NCBI RefSeq assembly: GCF_902500215.1
Contig: NZ_CABVOU010000027.1
Coordinates: 305,406 to 369,405, forward strand
DNA length: 64,000 bases
Direction: 5' to 3'
DNA from: Halomonas lysinitropha
GTDB taxonomy: Bacteria > Pseudomonadota > Gammaproteobacteria > Pseudomonadales > Halomonadaceae
Under the pieces are notes generated by a model. It was not told the origin of the DNA and did not search any database. It saw only the letters and a list, made by a program, of their open reading frames with translations. Every line of letters starts with the position of its first letter. Position 1 is the stretch's first letter. Below, one piece after another: positions 10,162 through 19,167 of this stretch. The position numbers and the translations under genes were made by a program.

Positions 10162-11172
10162 ATGAACTCATCTCGTCACCTGACCCGGCTGGCTGCCGCT
10201 CTGGCCGGCGTCGCCGTTGTCTCCCTCTCGCTGTCCGCGCAGGCCCGCGAGCTATCCGTCTCCACCGTACTCTCCGACGCCTTTCCCTGGGGTCAGGCCG
10301 CCGAGAAGTGGGCCGAATTGGTCGCCGAACGCTCCGACGGCGAGCTGACCCTGCGGGTCTACCCCAATTCCCAACTGGTCAACGGTGACCAGACCCGGGA
10401 ATTCTCGGCCATGCGCTCGGGACTGATCGATGCCGCCGTGGGCTCGACCATCAACTGGTCGCCTCAAGTGCCGGAGCTGAACCTCTTCTCACTGCCCTTC
10501 TTCATGGCCGACCTGGACGCGGTGGATGCGGTGACCGGCGGCGCGGCCGGCGAGATGGTCTTCGATGCCATCGAGTCCCGCGGTGTGGTGCCCCTGGCCT
10601 GGGGCGAGAACGGCTTCCGACAGCTCTCCAACTCCAGTGGGCCTATCGACGAGCCGGCGGACCTCGACGGCCTCAAGATTCGCGTGGTGGGCTCGCCGCT
10701 GTTCCAGGATACCTTCACGGCCCTGGGTGCCAATCCCACTCAGATGAGCTGGGCCGACGCCAAGCCGGCACTGACCACCGGTGCGGTGGACGGCCAGGAG
10801 AACCCGCTCTCGGTCTTCGACGTGGCGCGCATCGACCAGGTGGGACAGGAATACCTGACCCTGTGGAACTACATGAACGACCCTCTGGTGTTCGCGGTGA
10901 ACCAGCAGGTCTGGGACTCCCTCTCCGAGGAGGAGCGTACCCTGCTGCGTGACGCCGCCGAGGAAGCCGGCGCCTGGGAGATCGAGATGACCCGCGAGGA
11001 GGAGCCCGAGCGCCTGGCGGCGATCAAGGAGCGCGGCGTCACGGTCACCGAGCTTGACGAAACCCAGCACCAGGCCTTCGTCGCGGCCACCGAGAGCGTC
11101 CACGACGAGTGGATGCCGCGCATCGGCAGCGAGATCGTCGAGGCGGCCCGCGCCGATATGCAGGGCGAGTGA
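10162..11172 (+). CDS. dctP: TRAP transporter solute-binding protein, DctP family
   Basis: Periplasmic receptor of a tripartite TRAP importer for an organic acid or similar anion. 336 residues when started at ATG 10162, which gives a clean signal peptide (cleavage near SAQARELS, residue 29); an upstream in-frame ATG at 10072 would bury it. Family features are LRVYPNSQLVNGDQT, LPFFMADLDAVD and the substrate-Arg region LDGLKIRVVGSPLF. The substrate cannot be told from sequence. It is followed by a strong hairpin and then dctQ and dctM, so it is probably made in excess over the membrane subunits. Confidence 0.9.
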   Translation: MNSSRHLTRLAAALAGVAVVSLSLSAQARELSVSTVLSDAFPWGQAAEKWAELVAERSDGELTLRVYPNSQLVNGDQTREFSAMRSGLIDAAVGSTINWSPQVPELNLFSLPFFMADLDAVDAVTGGAAGEMVFDAIESRGVVPLAWGENGFRQLSNSSGPIDEPADLDGLKIRVVGSPLFQDTFTALGANPTQMSWADAKPALTTGAVDGQENPLSVFDVARIDQVGQEYLTLWNYMNDPLVFAVNQQVWDSLSEEERTLLRDAAEEAGAWEIEMTREEEPERLAAIKERGVTVTELDETQHQAFVAATESVHDEWMPRIGSEIVEAARADMQGE

Positions 11173-11189
11173 GCTACCCAAGCGAGCAT

Positions 11190-11218
11190 GCCATCGGCCC
11201 CTTAGCGGGGCCGATGGC
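11190..11218 (+). terminator. Hairpin between dctP and dctQ
   Basis: A perfect 12-bp stem, GCCATCGGCCCC (11190-11201) with GGGGCCGATGGC (11207-11218), encloses a 5-base loop and is followed only by GTTTCC. It probably acts as a partial terminator or mRNA 3' stabiliser that raises receptor over permease expression. Confidence 0.65.
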
Positions 11219-11247
11219 GTTTCCCACCCCATGACGCCGCGACACCC

Positions 11248-11724
11248 ATGAAACGTCCCGACGCAAGACTCGAGCGCCTGATGGCGACCCTGGCGATCCT
11301 GATCATCGGCCTGATCAGCCTGGCCAACGTGCTGGTGCGTTATATCACCGATGCCTCCTTCGCCTTCACCGAGGAGTTCTCGGTATTTCTGCTGGTGGTG
11401 CTGACCTTTGCCGGTGCCTCCGTAGCGCTGCGCCGCAACGGCCATATCCGTATCGCGCTGTTGGAGCGCGCCCTGCCTGGAACCGCGCGCAAGGTGCTGA
11501 TCCTTCTCCAGGGGGGCTGCGGGCTCGTGGTGCTGGGGCTGATCACCTGGTTCGGCGCCAGGATGACCTGGCAGGAATTCCAGTGGGGCTCGCTCTCCCC
11601 GGGGCTGGGGCTGCCGCAGTGGTGGTATCTCGGCTGGCTGCCGCTGCTCTCGGCACTGATGCTGCTGCGCCAGCTGCAGCAGACCCGCGACCGCCTGCGC
11701 GGGAGGCTCGAGGATGAGTCCTGA
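11248..11724 (+). CDS. dctQ: TRAP transporter small permease, DctQ family
   Basis: 158-residue inner-membrane protein with four predicted helices, the small subunit that docks on DctM. ANVLVRYITDASFAFTEEFS near residue 22 and GASVALRRNGHIRIALLE near residue 52 are family signatures. It starts 75 bases after dctP and overlaps dctM by 11 bases, showing translational coupling of the membrane subunits. Confidence 0.9.
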   Translation: MKRPDARLERLMATLAILIIGLISLANVLVRYITDASFAFTEEFSVFLLVVLTFAGASVALRRNGHIRIALLERALPGTARKVLILLQGGCGLVVLGLITWFGARMTWQEFQWGSLSPGLGLPQWWYLGWLPLLSALMLLRQLQQTRDRLRGRLEDES

Positions 11725-13021
11725 TCTGTGGATGCTGCTGGCCTTCGCCGGGCTGCTGATCGCCGGGGTGCCGGTGGCCTTCTCGCTGGGCCTGGCTGGG
11801 GCCGCGGGGATTCTGGCCGGCCTGTCGCCGACCATGCTGGCGACCCTCGGCACCAACACCTACAACAGCATCGCCAAGTATCCGCTGATCGCCATCCCGC
11901 TGTTCATTCTCACCGGCCTGATCTTCGAGCGAGCCGGCGTGGCGGCACGGCTGGTGCGTTTCGCCCAGGCACTGATCGGGCCGCGCCACGGCGGCCTGGC
12001 CCTGGTGGCGGTGCTGGTCTGCATGATCATGGGCGGGATGAGCGGCTCGGGCCCCGCGGATGCCGCCGCGGTGGCCATGGTGATGCTGCCGAGCATGACG
12101 AAGGCCGGCTACCCCAGGCCCTTCTCGGCGACGCTGATCGCCGCCTCGGCCTCCACGGCGATCCTGATCCCGCCGTCGGTGGCGCTGATCCTCTACTCCA
12201 TCGTGGTCCCTGGGGTCGATCTTCGCGCGCTGTTCGCCGCGGGGCTGTTCCCTGGCATCCTTGCCGGGCTGGCGCTGCTGGGGCCGGCGTTGCTGGTTTC
12301 CCGTCACTATGGTTGGGAAGGGAGCACGCCGACAGAGGGGGCAGAGCTTCCGCGGGTGGGCGAGAGCTTCCGGCAGGCGCTGCCGGCGCTGTTCGCCCCG
12401 GTGCTGATCCTTGGCGGGCTGCGCAGTGGGCTCTTCACGCCCACCGAGGCGGCCGTGGTGGCGGTCGCCTATGGCGCTCTGGTGGGCCTCTTCCTGACCC
12501 GGGAAATGAGCTGGCGAGACCTCTGGGATCTGCTCGGCGAGGCGGCGGTGATCTCGGGTGTGGTGATGCTGATCATCGCCCTGGCCGGCATCTTCGCCTG
12601 GGCCGGCACCATGCTCGGTACCTTCCGTCACCTGGCGGAGTGGGTCATCGGGCTCTCCGACAGTGGCCCACTGCTGCTGGTGCTGATCATGCTGGCAGTG
12701 CTGGTGGCCGGCATGCTGCTGGATGCCATCTCCATCTACCTGATCATGATGCCGATCCTGATCCCGGTCATGCAGCACTTCGGCTGGAACCCGGTGTGGT
12801 TCGGCATCCTGCTGGCGATGAACATCGCCATCGGCCAGTTCACACCGCCGGTCGCGGTGAACCTGATGGTGACCACGGAAGTGGCGAAGGTCCGCCTGGA
12901 GCAGACCGTCGGGTGGGCGCTGCTGTTCGTGGCGGCCATGGCGAGCGCCCTGCTGCTGGTCGCCGTGTTCCCCGAGATCGCCCTCTGGTTGCCGCGAGTG
13001 CTGGGTTACAACCTCGGGTAG
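11714..13021 (+). CDS. dctM: TRAP transporter large permease, DctM family
   Basis: 435-residue multi-helix transport subunit driven by an ion gradient (Na+ in characterised halophile systems). It has the DctM signatures GVPVAFSLGLAGAAGI, MGGMSGSGPADAAAVA near residue 105, ASASTAILIPPSVALILYS and GQFTPPVAVNLMVTT near the C-terminus. It is the last gene of the dctPQM unit; the convergent macrodomain gene ends 6 bases beyond its stop codon, leaving almost no room for a terminator between them. Confidence 0.93.
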   Translation: MSPDLWMLLAFAGLLIAGVPVAFSLGLAGAAGILAGLSPTMLATLGTNTYNSIAKYPLIAIPLFILTGLIFERAGVAARLVRFAQALIGPRHGGLALVAVLVCMIMGGMSGSGPADAAAVAMVMLPSMTKAGYPRPFSATLIAASASTAILIPPSVALILYSIVVPGVDLRALFAAGLFPGILAGLALLGPALLVSRHYGWEGSTPTEGAELPRVGESFRQALPALFAPVLILGGLRSGLFTPTEAAVVAVAYGALVGLFLTREMSWRDLWDLLGEAAVISGVVMLIIALAGIFAWAGTMLGTFRHLAEWVIGLSDSGPLLLVLIMLAVLVAGMLLDAISIYLIMMPILIPVMQHFGWNPVWFGILLAMNIAIGQFTPPVAVNLMVTTEVAKVRLEQTVGWALLFVAAMASALLLVAVFPEIALWLPRVLGYNLG

Positions 13022-13027
13022 TGATCC

Positions 13028-13552
13028 TTACCCTTGGCCGCTCTCCAGAGACTCCAGGGTGCGCTGGTGGAGCCCGGTGCTGTCGGCATCGAAGAGCACG
13101 AAGCGGACAAGCTCGATATTCGGGCAGTCGGGCAGTGTCTTCAGCACCGTGGCGAGCGCTACGCGTGCGGCCTCGGTGGGTGGGTAGCCGAAGGCCCCGG
13201 ATGATATCGCCGGGAAGGCAATGGAGCGGATGCCCTCGCGCTCGGCCAGCTCCAGGGCGTGGCGATAGCAGGCGGCCAGCAGCTCGTCCGCAGGCTCGTC
13301 GATGCCGTAGACCGGCCCCAGGCAGTGGATGACATAGTCATTGGGTAGCTCATGGGCGCCAGAGATCACCGCTTGGCCAGGCCGAATCGGTGCCAGCGGG
13401 CGGCACTCCTCGGCGAGCCCTGGGCCTGCAGCGCGATGCAGGGCGCCGGCTACGCCACCGCCAATACGCAGCTCAGCATTAGCGGCGTTGACCACGGCCT
13501 CGATGTCGGACTGTTGGGCGATATCACCCTGAACGCATTCGATGGTGGCCAT
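13028..13552 (-). CDS. Macrodomain protein (O-acetyl-ADP-ribose deacetylase-like, YmdB type)
   Basis: 174-residue single macrodomain, expected to bind ADP-ribose and hydrolyse O-acetyl-ADP-ribose or remove ADP-ribose from proteins. Signatures are CVQGDIAQQSDIEAVVNAANA with the catalytic-loop Asn residues, LRIGGGVAGALHRAAG, and ISSGAFGYPPTEAARVAL near residue 115. GGAGGG precedes the start. It lies 29 bases downstream of the nitrilase-family gene on the same strand and may be co-transcribed with it. Confidence 0.88.
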   Translation of the reverse strand: MATIECVQGDIAQQSDIEAVVNAANAELRIGGGVAGALHRAAGPGLAEECRPLAPIRPGQAVISGAHELPNDYVIHCLGPVYGIDEPADELLAACYRHALELAEREGIRSIAFPAISSGAFGYPPTEAARVALATVLKTLPDCPNIELVRFVLFDADSTGLHQRTLESLESGQG

Positions 13553-13581
13553 CTCGCTTCCCTCCTGTCGGCTGATATGTC

Positions 13582-14406
13582 TCAGTCTGGTCGCCAGAGC
13601 GGAAGGACTTCAAGATCATCGCGCCGATCCCGGGCCAGCGGGAGACGCTGGCGGGCTCTTCTAACCGTTTCCTTGTCCAGGGTCAGCCAGTGCCACTGCT
13701 CGTCGCTACCGAAGGCGAGGGGAGGATGGTCGTCGTCCACCAGCGGCGGGCAGAACAGCGACTGGCCCCAGTTGTCACCGGCACGGTTGAGGCTCAGCCA
13801 GTAGAGCTGGTTCTCCATGGCGCGCGTGGTGACGAAGGCGTGCCAGCTGGCGAAGCTGAAGTCCCGGGTGAAGGCTACCGGATGCAGGATCAGCTCGACG
13901 CCTTCCCTGGCCAGACGCCTGGCCAGTTCCGGGAAGCGCAGGTCATAGCAGATCATCACCCCGACCCGCCAGCCGGCAACCTCGGTGACCAGCAGCCGCT
14001 CGCCCGGTGAGAAGTGGGCGGCCTCACCGGAGGCCCCGAACTGGGCACAGTGAAGCTTGTCGTAGACGCCGGCCAGGCGACCGTCGGGGCCGACCAGCAC
14101 CTGGCTGATATGGCGCCGGCCATCGGCATACCGCGCCACGCCGAAGGCGATGGTGGTGCCGAGTTCCCGTGCCAGGTCGGCGAAGGCCGTGACGACCGGC
14201 CCGGCAAGGTCGTCGTCAAGCGCATCCAGGCAGGCGAAGGCGTCATCGCCATACTCCTGGGCGGCCAGTTCCGGCAGCACGATCAGGTCGGGGGTTTCCC
14301 GTGCGCAGGCGCCCCGTATCCGCTCGGCAACACGGTCCAGGTGGCCGAGCTGCTCCTCGCGACTGCGGGTGCGTGGGATGGTGATCTGGCCGGCGAGTAG
14401 CTGCAT
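13582..14406 (-). CDS. Carbon-nitrogen hydrolase (nitrilase superfamily)
   Basis: 274-residue hydrolase of amides or nitriles. The catalytic triad of the superfamily is visible: Glu46 in VLPELAAQEYG, Lys117 in YDKLH and Cys153 in MICYDLRFPEL. The DLRFPEL context is closer to the Nit/omega-amidase and deaminated-glutathione amidase branches than to true nitrilases, but the substrate is not determinable. GGAGCC lies before the start. It is transcribed away from the TAXI transporter genes. Confidence 0.85.
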   Translation of the reverse strand: MQLLAGQITIPRTRSREEQLGHLDRVAERIRGACARETPDLIVLPELAAQEYGDDAFACLDALDDDLAGPVVTAFADLARELGTTIAFGVARYADGRRHISQVLVGPDGRLAGVYDKLHCAQFGASGEAAHFSPGERLLVTEVAGWRVGVMICYDLRFPELARRLAREGVELILHPVAFTRDFSFASWHAFVTTRAMENQLYWLSLNRAGDNWGQSLFCPPLVDDDHPPLAFGSDEQWHWLTLDKETVRRARQRLPLARDRRDDLEVLPLWRPD

Positions 14407-14668
14407 GCGGGCTCCTGAAAAGTGTCACATTCTCTGTCATCAGACACACAGACGTCTTGAAGGGTGCCATAGCGCCAGAGGATGTATCCTGCGTGAGAAT
14501 TGGTGGCGAAAATTAACGCACACTCAACGTGCTACGGGGTCTAGACTTACCTTATGGAAAAAGGCCTCATCATATGACCGCTTTTTTCGCTAAAGTAGGA
14601 GAGGGCGGCCAAGCCGCCGGCGGTCGCGTCACGGGGCTGCCATATCGGAACCCGTTTGCACAACACGT

Positions 14669-14678
14669 TTGTCGACAA
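14669..14678. promoter_or_regulatory. Short palindrome before the TAXI receptor gene
   Basis: TTGTCGACAA is a perfect 10-bp palindrome ending 15 bases before the start codon and next to the AAGAGG ribosome binding site. It could be an operator, but a single copy of 10 bp can arise by chance. The rest of the 287-base gap contains a GGCGGC/GCCGCC hairpin near 14606 and no gene. Confidence 0.25.
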
Positions 14679-14693
14679 TAAAGAGGTGTGCCC

Positions 14694-15674
14694 ATGAAAC
14701 GCCATGCATTCTCTGCCGCTGCCTTCACCGGCGCGATCCTGGGGGCCGCGATGTTCGCTTCGCCGGCCATGGCCCAGGATGAAGAGAAATTCATCACCAT
14801 CGGCACCGGTGGCCAGACCGGCGTCTACTACGTGGTGGGCCAATCGGTCTGTCGCCTGGTCAACCGCCTGGAAGACGCCAACATCAAGTGCAATGCTCCC
14901 TCCACTGGCGGGTCGGTAGCCAACATCAACGGCATAAAATCCGGCCAGCTGGACATGGGGGTTGCCCAGTCCGACGTCCAGTACCAGGCCTACAATGGCA
15001 CCGGCAACTTCGAGGGAGATGCCTTCGAAGAGCTGCGTGCCGTCTTCCGTGTTCATGGCGAGCCGCTGACGCTGCTGGCCCGCGCCGACTCGGGTATCGA
15101 GGAACTCGACGACCTGGAAGGCAAGCGTGTCAACATCGGCAACCCGGGGTCCGGCCAGCGCAATACCATGGAAGTGGTGATGGAGGCCAAGGGCTGGACC
15201 GAGGACACCTTCGCCCTGGCCTCACAGCTGGATGCCGCCGAGCAGGCCGCGGCCCTGGCCGATAACAACGTCGATGCCATGGTCTACGTGGTCGGTCACC
15301 CCAACGGTTCCATTCAGGAGGCTACCACCACCGTCGATTCGCGCCTGATCCCGATGAATGACGAGGATATCGACGGCATCGTCGAGGAGTATCCCTACTA
15401 CACCAAGTCGGTGATTCCTGGGGGCCTCTACAAGGGTAATGACGAGGATGTGGAGACCTTCGGCGTTGCGGCGACCTTCGTGACCACCGCCGAGGCCGAT
15501 GAAGAGATCGTCTACCAGACCGTCAAGGCGATCTTCGACAACTTTGATCGCTTCAAGCGCCTGCATCCGGCCTTCGAGACCCTCGACCAGGAGGAGATGG
15601 TGACCCAAGGGCTTTCCGCCCCGCTGCACGAGGGCGCGGCCCGCTACTATCGCGAGCAGGGCTGGATCGAGTAA
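14694..15674 (+). CDS. TAXI-family TRAP transporter solute-binding protein
   Basis: Periplasmic receptor of a TAXI-type TRAP importer, 326 residues. I use the ATG at 14694 because AAGAGG lies seven bases upstream; a GTG two codons earlier is in frame. Signal peptide ends near ASPAMAQDEE. The TAXI signature FITIGTGGQTGVYYVVGQSVC is at about residue 30 (FITIGTGGQTGVYY), followed by APSTGGSVANINGIKSGQLD. The substrate is unknown. A hairpin separates it from the fused permease gene. Confidence 0.92.
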   Translation: MKRHAFSAAAFTGAILGAAMFASPAMAQDEEKFITIGTGGQTGVYYVVGQSVCRLVNRLEDANIKCNAPSTGGSVANINGIKSGQLDMGVAQSDVQYQAYNGTGNFEGDAFEELRAVFRVHGEPLTLLARADSGIEELDDLEGKRVNIGNPGSGQRNTMEVVMEAKGWTEDTFALASQLDAAEQAAALADNNVDAMVYVVGHPNGSIQEATTTVDSRLIPMNDEDIDGIVEEYPYYTKSVIPGGLYKGNDEDVETFGVAATFVTTAEADEEIVYQTVKAIFDNFDRFKRLHPAFETLDQEEMVTQGLSAPLHEGAARYYREQGWIE

Positions 15675-15708
15675 CACGGCTCGTCTGAGGTGATCACACC
15701 TCGGTGAA

Positions 15709-15741
15709 GAATGCGCGGTCACCCGAGGGGGCCGCGTATTC
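15709..15741 (+). terminator. Hairpin between TAXI receptor and permease genes
   Basis: GAATGCGCGG (15709-15718) pairs with CCGCGTATTC (15732-15741) with one G-T pair, followed by TGTTTGGG. A smaller GAGGTG/CACCTC stem precedes it. As in the dctPQM unit, the structure falls between receptor and permease genes and likely attenuates permease expression. Confidence 0.5.
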
Positions 15742-15811
15742 TGTTTGGGATGCCGCATGGCATCACCCATCAGGGACTTCCAGGTCAAACGTTTCAGAGC
15801 AGGGCACGCTT

Positions 15812-18406
15812 ATGACTGAGGATAACAAGAGGACCTCGGGCTCGGAGGTCGATCTCGAGGATATGGTCGCCTCGACCGACTCGGGGGCCCGCAAGCCAGT
15901 GGGCATGCCTGGGAAGCTGCTGGTAAGCATTGCGGCTGCATGGTCGCTCTTCCAGCTGTGGATCGCCTCCCCGGTGCCCTTCATGCTGGGTTTCGGGGTG
16001 TTCAGTGCCACCGAATCCCGTTCCATCCACCTGGCCTTCGCACTCTTCCTGGCCTATATGGCCTATCCGGCCCTCAAGCGTTCACCGCGTGATCGTATCC
16101 CTATCCAGGACTGGATACTGGCCGCGGCGGCGGCCTTCTGCGGCGCCTACATGTTCATGTTCTACGAGCAGCTGTCCCAGCGCCCCGGTGCGCCGATCCT
16201 GCAGGATGTGATCATTGGCGTGGCGGGGATCCTGCTGCTGCTCGAGGCCACCCGACGAGCCCTTGGCCCGCCGCTTATGATCGTGGCGTCGGTATTCCTT
16301 CTCTACAGCCTGGCCGGCCCCTGGATGCCTGGTATCCTCTCGCATGGCGGGGTTAGCCTCTACGGCTTGATCAACCACCAGTGGCTGACCACCCAGGGGG
16401 TCTTCGGCATCGCACTGGGGGTCTCGACCAGCTTCGTCTTCCTGTTCGTGCTATTCGGCGCCCTGCTCGACAAGGCCGGCGCCGGCAACTACTTCATCAA
16501 GGTCGCCTTCTCACTGCTGGGCCACTACAAGGGTGGACCGGCCAAGGCCGCCGTGGTGGCCTCGGGCATGACCGGTCTGATCTCCGGTTCCTCCATCGCC
16601 AACGTGGTGACCACCGGCACCTTCACCGTACCGATGATGAAACGGGTCGGCTTCTCCGCCGAGAAGGCCGGGGCCGTCGAGGTATCGTCCTCGGTCAACG
16701 GTCAGATCATGCCGCCGGTAATGGGCGCCGCGGCCTTCCTGATGGTCGAGTATGTAGGGATCTCCTATGTGGAGGTGATCAAGCACGCCTTCCTGCCGGC
16801 CCTGATCTCCTATATCGCCTTGATCTACATCGTTCACCTCGAGGCCCTCAAGGCCAACCTGCAGGGGCTGGAGAGCAGCAATCCGGCCAAGCCCCTGGTG
16901 CGCAAGGTGATCGGCTTCCTCGGCGGTCTGCTGCTGATGATGATCACCGCTCTGGCGGTCTACTACGGCCTGGGCTGGCTCAAGCCGGTGCTCGGCGGCG
17001 CCACTCCCTGGGTGGTCGCGGTCGCACTGACGGCGGTCTATATCGCCCTGCTCAAGCTGGCAGCAGGTTATCCCGAACTGGAGCTCGACGATCCGGACAC
17101 CCCCATCTACAAGCTCCCCGAGACCCGGCCCACGGTGCTGGTCGGCCTGCAGTACATCCTGCCGGTGATCGTGCTGATCTGGTGCCTGATGGTGGAGCGC
17201 CTCTCGCCGGGGCTCTCCGCCTTCTGGGCCACGGTGTTCATGGTCTTCATCATTCTCACCCAGCGGCCCATCACCTCGATCTTCCGGAAGCGCAGCGACA
17301 TGGTCGCGGACCTTCGCGAGGGCGCGCTGGACCTGTGGAACGGCCTGGTTACCGGTGCCCGCAACATGATCGGCATCGGCATCGCCACGGCCACCGCCGG
17401 CATCATCGTCGGGGCTGTCTCCCAGACCGGCGTCGGCCTGGTGCTGGCCGAGGTGGTGGAAACCCTGGCCATGGGCAACCTGATGCTGATCCTGCTGCTC
17501 ACCGCGGTGCTCAGCCTGATCCTCGGCATGGGCTTGCCCACCACGGCCAACTACATCGTGGTCTCGGCGCTGCTGGCACCGGTCATCGTCAACCTCGGGG
17601 CAGAGAACGGCCTGCTGGTGCCGCTGATCGCGGTGCATCTGTTCGTGTTCTACTTCGGCATCATGGCGGACGTCACGCCCCCCGTGGGGCTGGCCTCCTT
17701 CGCGGCGGCGGCGGTGTCTGGTGGCGATCCGATCCGTACCGGCTTCCAGGCCTTCTACTACAGCCTGCGCACCGCGGCACTGCCGTTCCTGTTCATCTTC
17801 AACACCGACCTGCTGCTGATCGATGTCTCTTTCCTCCAGGGCATCGTGATCTTCGTGGTGTCGACCATCGCCATGTTGATCTTCGCCGCGGCGACCCAGG
17901 GCTTCATGCTGGCCCGCAACCGCTGGTACGAGTCGGTCGTGTTGCTGCTGATTGCGTTCACGCTGTTCCGGCCCGGGTTCTGGATGGACATGATCCACGA
18001 CCCCTACGAATCCGTGCCGCCGTCGCAGTTCGTCGAGGCGCTGGGCGATGTCGATGAAGACGCCACCCTGCGCTTGCAGATTGCGGGTGTGGATGCCTAT
18101 GGCGATCCCATGACCACCTACATGCAGCTGCCGGTACCGGAGGGCGAGACTGGCGAAGAGCGGCTCGAGAACCTTGGCCTTGAACTATTGATCGAGGACG
18201 ATCGGGCGGTGGTCGATATGGTGGCCTACGGTAGCCAGGCCGCGAACATGGGCTTCGACTTCGACCAGGAGATCATTGAAGTACTGGCTCCCGTGGATCG
18301 CTGGACCAAGGAGCTGATGTGGATTCCGGCCTTCCTGGTGTTCGGTCTGATTGTACTGATGCAGCGTCGGCGGCGTGATCGTAGCGCTACCACGGCGTCA
18401 GCCTGA
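15812..18406 (+). CDS. TRAP transporter fused permease (4TM/12TM)
   Basis: 864-residue fusion of small and large TRAP permease subunits, as usual for TAXI systems. Start at ATG 15812 removes an unsupported upstream extension. The first third holds the DctQ-like helices (FQLWIASPVPFMLGFGVF on); the DctM-like part has GSSIANVVTTGTFTVPMMKR near residue 265, SSSVNGQIMPPVMGAAAFLM, GMGLPTTANYIVVSALLAPV and MADVTPPVGLASFAAAA. A C-terminal extension of about 100 residues (after PGFWMDMIHDPYES) is mostly acidic and probably extracytoplasmic, before a last helix. The usp gene follows 13 bases downstream. Confidence 0.92.
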   Translation: MTEDNKRTSGSEVDLEDMVASTDSGARKPVGMPGKLLVSIAAAWSLFQLWIASPVPFMLGFGVFSATESRSIHLAFALFLAYMAYPALKRSPRDRIPIQDWILAAAAAFCGAYMFMFYEQLSQRPGAPILQDVIIGVAGILLLLEATRRALGPPLMIVASVFLLYSLAGPWMPGILSHGGVSLYGLINHQWLTTQGVFGIALGVSTSFVFLFVLFGALLDKAGAGNYFIKVAFSLLGHYKGGPAKAAVVASGMTGLISGSSIANVVTTGTFTVPMMKRVGFSAEKAGAVEVSSSVNGQIMPPVMGAAAFLMVEYVGISYVEVIKHAFLPALISYIALIYIVHLEALKANLQGLESSNPAKPLVRKVIGFLGGLLLMMITALAVYYGLGWLKPVLGGATPWVVAVALTAVYIALLKLAAGYPELELDDPDTPIYKLPETRPTVLVGLQYILPVIVLIWCLMVERLSPGLSAFWATVFMVFIILTQRPITSIFRKRSDMVADLREGALDLWNGLVTGARNMIGIGIATATAGIIVGAVSQTGVGLVLAEVVETLAMGNLMLILLLTAVLSLILGMGLPTTANYIVVSALLAPVIVNLGAENGLLVPLIAVHLFVFYFGIMADVTPPVGLASFAAAAVSGGDPIRTGFQAFYYSLRTAALPFLFIFNTDLLLIDVSFLQGIVIFVVSTIAMLIFAAATQGFMLARNRWYESVVLLLIAFTLFRPGFWMDMIHDPYESVPPSQFVEALGDVDEDATLRLQIAGVDAYGDPMTTYMQLPVPEGETGEERLENLGLELLIEDDRAVVDMVAYGSQAANMGFDFDQEIIEVLAPVDRWTKELMWIPAFLVFGLIVLMQRRRRDRSATTASA

Positions 18407-18419
18407 AGGAGAGAGCGTC

Positions 18420-18848
18420 ATGTACCAGAAGATCTTGTTGCCGGTGGACCTCAATGAGGAGGCGTCATGGGAAAAGGCACTGCCGACGGCGGTGGCACTG
18501 TGCCGCAGCTTCGGCGCCTCCCTGCATGTGGTGACGGTCCTGCCGGACTACCGCATGCCGCTGGTGGGTTCCTACTTTCCCAAGGACTTCGCCAAGAAGG
18601 CTCACGAGGCGATCTCGGACGCCCAGCACGAGTTCATTCGCGACCACGTGCCCGAGGACATCACGGCCCAGAGCGTCATCGTCGATGGCTCCCCCTGGGA
18701 GGCCATCATCAAGGCGGCGAAGAAGCTCGAGGTGGACCTGATCGTCATGGCATCCCATAACAAGCGCAAGTTTACCGACTATGTGCTCGGCCCCAACGCC
18801 GAGCACGTGGTGCACCACACCAAGATGTCGGTGATGATCGTGCGCTGA
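18420..18848 (+). CDS. Universal stress protein, TeaD-like
   Basis: 142-residue cytoplasmic UspA-fold protein. It starts MYQKILLPVDLNEEASWEKA and ends with VDLIVMASHNKRKF and VLGPNAEHVVHHTKMSVMIVR. The canonical ATP motif G-2x-G-9x-G-(S/T) is altered: SHNKRK replaces the usual SHGxxG and LGPN replaces LGS, so nucleotide binding may differ. Position directly after a TRAP permease gene recalls H. elongata teaABCD, where the Usp TeaD regulates ectoine TRAP uptake; here the transporter is a TAXI type. AAGGAGAG supports the start. Confidence 0.88.
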   Translation: MYQKILLPVDLNEEASWEKALPTAVALCRSFGASLHVVTVLPDYRMPLVGSYFPKDFAKKAHEAISDAQHEFIRDHVPEDITAQSVIVDGSPWEAIIKAAKKLEVDLIVMASHNKRKFTDYVLGPNAEHVVHHTKMSVMIVR

Positions 18849-18891
18849 GTGGTAGTAACGTCCTCAGTTGTACATTGAGGGAAAAGCACCC

Positions 18892-18924
18892 CGCGACCGC
18901 CTCCCTTTGATGGAGGCGGTCGCG
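18892..18924 (+). terminator. Strong hairpin after usp
   Basis: A 13-bp perfect stem, CGCGACCGCCTCC (18892-18904) with GGAGGCGGTCGCG (18912-18924), with a 7-base loop. No T-run follows, so termination may be Rho-assisted. A smaller CCTCA/TGAGG stem lies just upstream near 18862. The 319-base gap 18849-19167 holds no further gene that I recognise. Confidence 0.6.
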
Positions 18925-19167
18925 CAGGCTCGCGGCTCGACGTCCTGCTGTTATTGATGCTGGGTAAGGCGTTGGGGTGAAGCCCGCGCCGCCAGAATAT
19001 TCTGCAGGGAGTCCTGTGAGGGAAGACGCTCGGCGATTTGAGTTGCCCTTGGCTACATTAATCAGGTATCAAGAGCGGTAGGGCGCATGACGGCCGTGTG
19101 CCGGGGTGTCGTCTTGAAGCGGCCCGGCAGCACCGGGATTCAACAAGCGGTAATCAGGGGTGTGACC

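Noticed and set aside
16511..17998. 495-codon open frame antisense to the TAXI permease
   Set aside because: Translation is an abnormal His/Gln/Asp-rich string that mirrors hydrophobic codons on the other strand.
14694..18848. Ectoine TRAP transporter teaABCD
   Set aside because: A Usp follows the permease as in teaABCD, but the receptor is TAXI type and the permease is a fusion, while TeaABC has a DctP-type receptor and separate Q and M subunits.
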